Below, piece by piece: positions 8,629 through 12,818 of a DNA stretch of 12,818 nucleotides (the first letter of the stretch is position 1; each line of letters opens with the position of its first letter). This DNA comes from Candidatus Cloacimonadota bacterium (GTDB lineage Bacteria > Cloacimonadota > Cloacimonadia > Cloacimonadales > WRIO01): NCBI GenBank assembly GCA_009782695.1, contig WRIO01000007.1:1-12818 (forward strand). The letters run 5' to 3'. The position numbers and the translations under genes were made by a program. The notes under the pieces were generated by a model that worked only from the letters and a program-made list of their open reading frames with translations, made no database searches and was not told the DNA's origin.

Positions 8629-8865
8629 ATGAATGATGAAAGAAATGATGTAGTCGAAAACATTAGCTCTACTGATACTGTAAATATCACACCAGAACCT
8701 GTTGTAAAAAAGGAAGTTCCTTTGCCTCCCGGTTCTGAAATAGACACAGTGGAGAAATTAGTCGAAGCCCTGCTCGAAGCCGATAAACAGATTGATGAGG
8801 GCGAATACTACACTTGGGAAGAAGTAAAAGCCCATTTAACGAAAAAGCATGGGATTAAGTGGTGA
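8629..8865 (+). CDS. Putative type II antitoxin, partner of the downstream RelE/ParE toxin
   Basis: A small acidic protein of 78 aa, started at ATG 8629 with AAAGGAG (8616-8622) 6 nt upstream. Residues 1-36 are low-complexity, rich in Asn, Glu, Pro and Val, and appear disordered. Residues about 38-74 form two helices ending in IDEGEYYTWEEVKAHL. This resembles the 'xxEGxYxxxEEVxxxL' tail found in antitoxins of RelE/ParE-type pairs, which wraps the toxin. No ribbon-helix-helix, HTH or AbrB fold is visible, so it may lack the usual DNA-binding autorepressor part. Its stop codon overlaps the toxin start (GTGA at 8862-8865). The assignment rests mainly on this overlap and the neighbour, with weaker support from the C-terminal pattern. 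Its position inside the rRNA spacer implies co-transcription with rRNA. Confidence 0.7.
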   Translation: MNDERNDVVENISSTDTVNITPEPVVKKEVPLPPGSEIDTVEKLVEALLEADKQIDEGEYYTWEEVKAHLTKKHGIKW

Positions 8866-9197
8866 ATATACTCGAATCCTCAAAGCAAGCCCGCGCCGAT
8901 ATAGATTCTTGTTACAGTTATATAAAAGATAACTTACAAGAGCCTTATGTTGCATTAGATTTACTGCTCTCCATCGATAAAAAAGTAAAACAATTAGTTT
9001 TTCTACCAGAAGCTTGGCCACTAGTAAACAATGATTTCCTAGCATCGAAAGGGTATCGTGCTGTCACTGTAAAGAGATATACTCTTTTTTACAGGTTTGA
9101 AGCAGAAAGCAGCGTCATTAGATTACTACGATTTCTGCCTGGTAGAATGAACTGGGCAAGAATCTTGTTAAAAGATTTTGAAGAAGAAGAGGGGTAA
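8859..9197 (+). CDS. RelE/ParE-family toxin
   Basis: The 112-aa product matches the RelE/ParE superfamily throughout. Helix 1 is ARADIDSCYSYIKDNLQEP. It is followed by a helix with LLLSIDKKVKQLVFLPEAWP, then GYRAVTVKRYTLFYRF and VIRLLRFLPGRMNWARIL, which are the strands and C-terminal motif that carry the Arg residues of this fold. The family includes ribosome-dependent mRNA nucleases (RelE) and gyrase poisons (ParE). The sequence resembles the ParE/plasmid-stabilisation branch, but the target cannot be told from motifs. The start is GTG, either 8859 or 8862. The latter gives a 4-nt GTGA overlap with the antitoxin stop and is attractive for translational coupling. It lies in the 16S-23S spacer, on the rRNA strand, 187 nt before 23S. 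It looks intact. Confidence 0.85.
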   Translation: MVNILESSKQARADIDSCYSYIKDNLQEPYVALDLLLSIDKKVKQLVFLPEAWPLVNNDFLASKGYRAVTVKRYTLFYRFEAESSVIRLLRFLPGRMNWARILLKDFEEEEG

Positions 9198-9846
9198 GAT
9201 AGCAATTATCCCAAACACAAAATAAATATGTCTTTAAGAAATAGCTTTTACAAAAAAGTTATTAAAAAATAGAAACAGTTCTAAACAACAGAATATAGAG
9301 TGAAACAGAGTATAGAGGTTAAACTTTTTACTAGGGGAAGGTAGAGATATCTTCTTGAGAGTAAAGAGTTTAAAAATATTAAATAGAAAAAGTACAAATG
9401 GCACACGGTGGATGCCTTGGCACAAAATGGCGAAGAAGGACGTGGTTAACTGCGATAAGCTACGGGGAGCTGTAAGCGAGCTTTGATCCGTAGATTTCCG
9501 AATGGGGCAACCCGGCGAGAGTTATGTCTCGTCATCTCCGCAAGGAGAAGCGAACGCGATGAACTGAAACATCTTAGTAGTCGCAGGAAGAGAAAATAAA
9601 ATATGATTCCCTCAGTAGTGGTGAGCGAACGGGGAATAGCCTAAACCGTCAGCAATGGCGGGGTCGTGGGGCGGCGATATACGATTTTAAAAATATAGAC
9701 GAACATATCTGGAAAGGTAGTCCGTAGAGGGTGATAGACCCGTAGTCGAAATGTTTTTAGAAGGTTAGCCTAACCCCGAGTAGGGCGGGACACGAGAAAT
9801 CCTGCTTGAATCTGGGAGGACCATCTCCTAAGGCTAAATACATTTT

Positions 9847-9888
<42 letters not shown>

Positions 9889-9944
9889 CACCTCGAATGA
9901 GGAGTGAAATAGTACCTGAAACCGTGTGTCTGCAAGCAGTCAGA

Positions 9945-10001
9945 GCACGATATTTTTCTGAAGAAAAATATCGAATGTGTTTGACTTCGTCAAAATGTGT
10001 G
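9945..10001 (+). repeat. Left terminal inverted repeat of the H25 intervening sequence
   Basis: This arm pairs imperfectly with 10395-10455 over its whole length. By itself it folds into an 11-bp perfect hairpin with TGAA loop (9948-9958 with 9963-9973) and a 6-bp hairpin TTTGAC/GTCAAA (9980-9985 with 9989-9994). Confidence 0.75.
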
Positions 10002-10452
10002 AAATATGTAAGATGTGTAAAGAGAGGTATGATATGAGTAATGAAGTTTTAGAATTGAGCTTTGAGTATTCTGTGTTATCAGTTAAGTTTGTTAGAGATA
10101 TGAAAAAAACTACTTGTGAGTTTGAACTTATGAGTCAATTTCTGCGTTCTGCTACTTCGGTAGGAGCAAACATAACAGAAGCGCAGTTTCCACAAAGCAA
10201 AGCTGATTTTGTATCGAAAATGTCCATAGCTCGAAAAGAAGCGAATGAGTCAAAATATTGGCTTCGCCTTTTGGTAGCTACAGAAATAGTAGCAAAAGAG
10301 CAAGTGGATGAATTACTACAAAAGATAGAAAGAATACTAAAGCTTTTAAATGCTATCATAATATCTTCTCGCAAATAAAACACATCAACCAAATCACCCA
10401 CATTTAAAAGCGAAGCTTTTGACATATCCGACTTTTTTCAGAAAAAAAGTCG
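9948..10452 (+). other. 23S rRNA helix-25 intervening sequence (IVS) with protein gene
   Basis: This insertion of about 500 nt replaces the loop of helix 25 (E. coli about 536-559), a classic site of IVS elements that are cut out of precursor rRNA without religation. The two ends are long imperfect inverted repeats (9945-10001 against 10395-10455) based on GCACGA/TCGTGC, which would form an RNase III-type stem. Each end can alternatively fold into two local hairpins. A four-helix-bundle protein gene lies between them on the rRNA strand. Cleavage would leave 23S in fragments in the mature ribosome, as known for other IVS elements. Precise cut sites cannot be read from sequence. Confidence 0.88.
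10034..10378 (+). CDS. 23S rRNA-IVS four-helix-bundle protein (S23 family)
   Basis: I start at ATG 10034, because AGAGAGG (10021-10027) lies 6 nt upstream and homology starts here ([10 protein letters not shown]). An upstream ATG at 9977 would add 19 Cys/Lys/Met-rich residues that overlap the IVS stem and is unlikely. The 114-aa product fits the four-helix-bundle family known from 23S IVS elements. It has an aromatic-rich first helix, then [42 protein letters not shown] (key positions R38, S39, G44, N46, E49, K56, F59, E69 and W76), then a last pair of helices. Family members form pentameric rings. Their role is unproven, although RNA binding has been suggested. The gene is inside the IVS, on the rRNA strand, and intact. 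Confidence 0.92.
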   Translation: MSNEVLELSFEYSVLSVKFVRDMKKTTCEFELMSQFLRSATSVGANITEAQFPQSKADFVSKMSIARKEANESKYWLRLLVATEIVAKEQVDELLQKIERILKLLNAIIISSRK

Positions 10453-10455
10453 TGC
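10395..10455 (+). repeat. Right terminal inverted repeat of the H25 intervening sequence
   Basis: This arm is complementary to 9945-10001. Locally it forms a 6-bp hairpin AAAAGC/GCTTTT (10406-10411 with 10415-10420) and a 10-bp hairpin CGACTTTTTT/AAAAAAGTCG (10429-10438 with 10443-10452). The order mirrors that of the left arm. Confidence 0.75.
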
Positions 10456-11068
10456 GATGGCGTGCCTTTTGCATAATGAGCCGGCGAGTTAATTTATACT
10501 GCAAGGTTAAGCAGCATGAGCTGTGTAGCCGAAGCGAAAGCGAGTGTTAATAGCGCGTATAGTCGTATGAATTAGACCCGAAACCAGATGATCTATCCAT
10601 GTCCAGGTTGAAGTTTGGGTAACACCAAATGGAGGACCGCACCGACCGACGTTTCAAAGTCGGCGGATGAGGTGTGGATAGGGGTGAAAGGCCAAACAAA
10701 TCTGGAGATAGCTGGTTCTCTCCGAAAACTATTTAGGTAGTGCCTCATTTTAATTTTACGGAGGTAGAGCACTGAATGGGCTAGGGGCCTTACCGGGTTA
10801 CTGAACCCAAATAAACTCCGAATGCCGTAAAATGATGAATGGGAGACAGGGCGTGTGGGATAAGCTTCACGTCCGAGAGGGTAAGAACCCAGACCGTCAG
10901 CTAAGGTCCCCAAGTATATGCTAAGTGAATAAGGATGTGCTATTGCACAGACAGCCGGTATATTGGCTTAGAAGCAGCCATTATTTAAAGAGTGCGTAAT
11001 AGCTCACCGGTCGAGTGGTGATGCACCGAAGATGAACGGGACTATAAGCATATCACCGAAGCTACGGA

Positions 11069-11160
11069 GTGTACTTTTTTGACTATTGTTAAAAAAATAC
11101 GCAACGATAGAAATATCGTTGTGGTTTATATAATATGGGGTTGGTGCGAGCCAACCCCAT
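11069..11160 (+). repeat. Cluster of three hairpins at the left edge of the H45 insertion
   Basis: Hairpin A pairs GTGTA+T6 (11069-11080) with A6+TACGC (11091-11102), with one C-A mismatch. Hairpin B is a perfect 8-bp stem CAACGATA/TATCGTTG closed by a GAAA tetraloop (11102-11121). Hairpin C is a perfect 10-bp stem ATGGGGTTGG/CCAACCCCAT with a 6-nt loop (11135-11160), followed on this strand by eight A rather than T, so it is not a classic terminator. Hairpin A may be what remains of, or replaces, helix 45. Confidence 0.7.
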
Positions 11161-11208
11161 AAAAAAAACTTTGGAGATAAAGTTGAGTAAAATCATAAGG
11201 AGATAATA

Positions 11209-11565
11209 ATGAAAAAAATAACAACAATAATTGTATTAATGCTAACAGCATTTTGTTTATCTGCTGAAAGTTTTGTTTTAGATATAGATATGGAAAGTCT
11301 AGATAAAAACAATAGCGAGGTTCTTTTAGATAACATGACTTTGCGTATTAATGTTGAAGCTGATGTTTTACACAATCCGAATGGAGAAGATTATAAAGAA
11401 TTTATTCTTGAATCACCTATAGGAGGATTGAACTTTAAAATATTAGACGAAAAAGACGATCCAAACCCCGAACTAACACAAAAAATAGAAATATTACGAA
11501 AATCAGATTTACCAAAAGCTTTAAGGGATGAACTTATAAAACTTTTAATTCAGAAAAGTAAATAA
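11209..11565 (+). CDS. Small exported protein of unknown function
   Basis: A 118-aa protein with a clear signal peptide (MKKITTIIVLMLTAFCLSAES, cleavage probably after SAE or SA, near residue 19-20). AAGGAG (11197-11202) lies 6 nt before the ATG. The mature part starts with a strand-rich region (FVLDIDMESL, NMTLRINVEADVL) and has a helical acidic/Lys C-terminus (LPKALRDELIKLLIQKSK). Its length and composition are those of a small periplasmic protein, and no family is recognised. It stands alone between the hairpin cluster and a terminator-like hairpin at 11581-11613, and reads in the rRNA direction. Confidence 0.75.
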   Translation: MKKITTIIVLMLTAFCLSAESFVLDIDMESLDKNNSEVLLDNMTLRINVEADVLHNPNGEDYKEFILESPIGGLNFKILDEKDDPNPELTQKIEILRKSDLPKALRDELIKLLIQKSK

Positions 11566-11580
11566 ACAATAATTATTAAT

Positions 11581-11613
11581 AAGTCAACATCCGATTCTTC
11601 CGGATGTTGACTT
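11581..11613. terminator. Strong hairpin after the exported-protein gene
   Basis: A perfect 13-bp stem AAGTCAACATCCG/CGGATGTTGACTT (11581-11593 with 11601-11613) with a 7-nt loop lies 15 nt after the stop codon. Only a short T-run follows (TTTG), so it may stop transcription from either side or stabilise the mRNA end. Confidence 0.6.
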
Positions 11614-11868
11614 TGATAATATAAGATTAGCTATACTAAAAAGGAGATTTATTTATCTTAATCCTTTCCATGACCAAATTAAAATAGCAATAAACTAAAA
11701 ATAAATAGAGTATACATATCTATTTAAAGAGTTGTCATACATTGAAGTAGATTAGATTTAGAAAATATTTGACTTATATTAAAGAAAAGTTGTCTTTATA
11801 CAACTTTTTTATATCATTAGTTAGATTTTCTTAATATAAATCATTAACATCTAAAGGAGATTGTAAAA
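11614..11868 (+). other. Gene-free AT-rich interval with a second hairpin
   Basis: No coding frame is supported here. AAAAGTTGT/ACAACTTTT (11785-11793 with 11800-11808) is a 9-bp stem with 6-nt loop ending in six T residues. It is a rho-independent terminator shape placed 61 nt upstream of the next start codon, so it could also act as an attenuator. The ribosome site AAAGGAGA for the next gene is at 11853-11860. Confidence 0.45.
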
Positions 11869-12372
11869 ATGAAAAAGAGCATAGAAAAAGAAAAAACTGA
11901 TAATCAAAGATTGGAAACACCTACACCAAATGGTTTGATATCACCAGAGCCTCGTATTTCTTCGTCTGTACTTGAAGAGATGATGGAACAATTAGAAGTC
12001 ATGATTGATAAGTTTATGGGTAGTGCAGATATAAATGCTGCAATGACTGGTAAAGAAAGAATGCGACTTTTTGGTGTAAAGTCTAGAAAATATGGTTTTA
12101 TAACAAAAGCTTGGGATATCGCAAAGGGAAATCCAACATTTTTACCTCCAAATTTTGATATCAAAACTATGGAAGAGCATATAAGAATCTTCGAGGAAGT
12201 AAGGCAACTTACATTATTACTCGAACAATTTCAACATATAGCGACCGATTATTTAATGCTTACTAGCGATAATGCTTATAGAGACGCTTTACGAGTTTAT
12301 GGTAGCCTTAGGGAACAAAATAAAAGTAGGGTTCCAGGGGCAAATGCACTTTTCAAAGAGCTTTTACAATAA
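11869..12372 (+). CDS. Conserved hypothetical protein resembling an uncharacterised Bacteroidetes family
   Basis: A 167-aa protein, no signal peptide, with AAAGGAGA 8 nt before the ATG. The first 35 residues are polar and appear flexible. The rest is helical. The middle and end (residues about 58-165) follow a pattern I recall from small unannotated Bacteroidetes proteins: an ERxxL...GxKxxxFxxKAxxxAKxNPxxxPP segment, then a Leu-rich helix, then 'DxLMLxxSxAYxxALxxYxSxxxxxKxxVPGAxxxxxxL'. Here these read KERMRLFGV, AKGNPTFLPPNFD, DYLMLTSDNAYRDALRVYGS and SRVPGANALFKEL. No enzymatic motif is evident and the function is unknown. It lies alone in the H45 insertion with its own spacing, so it is probably a single-gene unit. 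Confidence 0.8.
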   Translation: MKKSIEKEKTDNQRLETPTPNGLISPEPRISSSVLEEMMEQLEVMIDKFMGSADINAAMTGKERMRLFGVKSRKYGFITKAWDIAKGNPTFLPPNFDIKTMEEHIRIFEEVRQLTLLLEQFQHIATDYLMLTSDNAYRDALRVYGSLREQNKSRVPGANALFKELLQ

Positions 12373-12609
12373 AAATAAGATTACTATAAATTAAGTTTAC
12401 GCAACTACTCCAATAATATTAAGTATTCTATTCTATCAATGATAAGAATAAAATAGTTTATATTGGACGAGTGTTGAACAGTCACTGTGTGTAACATTTT
12501 TTATAAGTCATTTTAAGTTAAATTTAGTATTTTATTGTAGAAAAGATTTAGTAACAGTCTTTTCTATAAAAGAATAATAAAAAATATCATATAAATAAGG
12601 GAAATAAAA
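12373..12609 (+). other. AT-rich intergenic interval with hairpin
   Basis: No gene is visible. A 9-bp perfect stem TAGAAAAGA/TCTTTTCTA (12538-12546 with 12558-12566) lies 44 nt before the next start codon. A weak promoter-like pair TTGAAC ... TAACAT (about 12474-12498) precedes it. Confidence 0.35.
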
Positions 12610-12818
12610 ATGAAAAAAATAACAACTTCAATAAAAACTTTTACAACTATATGTAATATATTAACAATCAGCCTTTTTTCAATAGTATTTTTCGAGATTG
12701 TCTTATTAAAAAAGTCAAGTAGCATATCAAACTTACTGTTACCAATTTGCATATTAAGTTCCTTGATAGGCATAGTAGTCCGTAAGTTATATTTAAAGAA
12801 AGTTATTGCAAATGAGGT
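12610..12818 (+). CDS. Small two-TM membrane protein, C-terminus cut by window edge
   Basis: ATG at 12610 with a modest AAGGGA 7 nt upstream opens a frame without stop to the window end (69 full codons). The sequence starts with a basic MKKITTSIKTF. It has two hydrophobic stretches at about residues 13-33 (ICNILTISLFSIVFFEIVLL) and 42-57 (LLLPICILSSLIGIVV), joined by a short KKSSS loop and followed by a basic RKLYLKK. This predicts a small inner membrane protein with both ends inside. No family is recognised and the true length is unknown. A hydrophobic minus-strand frame in the same place is its shadow. Confidence 0.55.
   Translation, partial: MKKITTSIKTFTTICNILTISLFSIVFFEIVLLKKSSSISNLLLPICILSSLIGIVVRKLYLKKVIANE

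Larger units (their letters stand above)
8393..9384 (+). other. 16S-23S internal transcribed spacer carrying a toxin-antitoxin module, no tRNA
   Basis: The spacer is nearly 1 kb and contains two overlapping protein genes (8629-9197). I see no tRNA-Ile, tRNA-Ala or any other tRNA: no cloverleaf and no GGTTCRA arm outside coding sequence. Structured parts are a heptamer repeat just after 16S (8412-8443), a GAGTAAT/ATTACTC stem (8452-8458 and 8476-8482), and an AAATGAAA/TTTCATTT stem followed by T residues (8517-8524 and 8550-8557) upstream of the first gene. The 9198-9384 part is AT-rich and without a gene. Confidence 0.85.
11069..12818 (+). other. Large insertion at 23S helix 45, right end outside the window
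   Basis: After CACCGAAGCTACGG the 23S sequence stops, and an AT-rich tract of at least 1.75 kb follows. It begins with three consecutive hairpins and holds three genes on the rRNA strand. Helix 45 is a known IVS site (E. coli about 1170), and the left edge here (stem GTGTA...TACGC with U/A-tract) resembles the left edge of the H25 element. That supports IVS-type insertion. The size would be far beyond usual IVS lengths, so a mobile element, a truncated rRNA gene or an assembly join are alternatives. Confidence 0.6.

Noticed and set aside
8836..9045. Minus-strand 69-codon frame over the toxin gene
   Set aside because: Antisense to a gene with clear RelE/ParE motifs and an overlapping partner.
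10135..10425. Minus-strand 96-codon frame
   Set aside because: Antisense to the four-helix-bundle IVS gene, which has a ribosome site and clear family motifs.
9948..10452. H25 insertion considered as a group I or group II intron
   Set aside because: No intron core, no domain V-like hairpin and no homing endonuclease or reverse transcriptase. The complementary ends and the S23-type gene fit an IVS.
10593..10913. Minus-strand frame of 106 codons in 23S
   Set aside because: Antisense to highly conserved 23S segments, without a ribosome site or a protein-like pattern.
11135..11160. 10-bp hairpin considered as a rho-independent terminator
   Set aside because: It is followed by an A-run on the plus strand and has no T-run after it on the minus strand either.
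11904..12164. Minus-strand 86-codon frame
   Set aside because: Antisense shadow of the gene at 11869-12372.
12564..12773. Hydrophobic minus-strand 69-codon frame at the window end
   Set aside because: Shadow of the plus-strand membrane protein. The plus strand has the better start context and the same strand as its neighbours, although this is the least certain of the rejections.

Overview
The window reads as a chromosomal segment of a Gram-negative bacterium of the FCB group, most likely Candidatus Cloacimonadota (WWE1) or a close relative. Three things suggest this: a BamA outer-membrane assembly protein with five POTRA domains; an FN3-repeat surface protein ending in a type IX secretion (T9SS) sorting domain with a YPNPFNPST signature, next to a BspA-type leucine-rich repeat; and promoters that look like the -33/-7 (TTG ... 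nnTTTG) type of that group. The phylum call is from memory of family signatures, not from an alignment.

Layout. 1-2192 (-): bamA, with its 3' end cut by the window edge. 2404-3057 (-): a small zinc-ribbon protein of unknown function. 3304-4952 (-): a decayed cell-surface gene, split between an LRR fragment and an FN3/T9SS fragment in different frames, and bounded upstream by a 20-bp perfect inverted repeat. 5278-6115 (+): two small exported proteins of unknown function in an apparent operon. 6119-6289: a palindrome-rich intergenic element with 13-bp terminal inverted repeats. 6541-6839: rRNA promoter and leader.

From 6840 the window is an rRNA operon that carries protein genes at three separate places. 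The 16S gene (about 6840-8392) is complete. The 16S-23S spacer has no recognisable tRNA and instead holds a two-gene toxin-antitoxin module, a RelE/ParE-type toxin with its upstream partner. The 23S gene starts near 9385. It is interrupted at helix 25 by an intervening sequence of about 500 nt that encodes a four-helix-bundle (S23/IVS-type) protein and is framed by long inverted repeats. It is interrupted again at helix 45, near 11069, after which 23S sequence does not return. The remaining 1.75 kb is AT-rich and holds a hairpin cluster and three genes on the same strand: a small exported protein, a protein resembling an uncharacterised Bacteroidetes family, and a partial two-TM protein.

The notable system is this gene-laden rRNA operon. 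Cargo sits in the spacer, in H25 and in H45, which are all places where precursor rRNA is normally processed or tolerates cleavage, and all of it reads in the rRNA direction. Three explanations fit the open H45 insertion: an exceptionally large IVS, a mobile element inserted in 23S, or an assembly join at a repeated rRNA gene. The window cannot decide between them.
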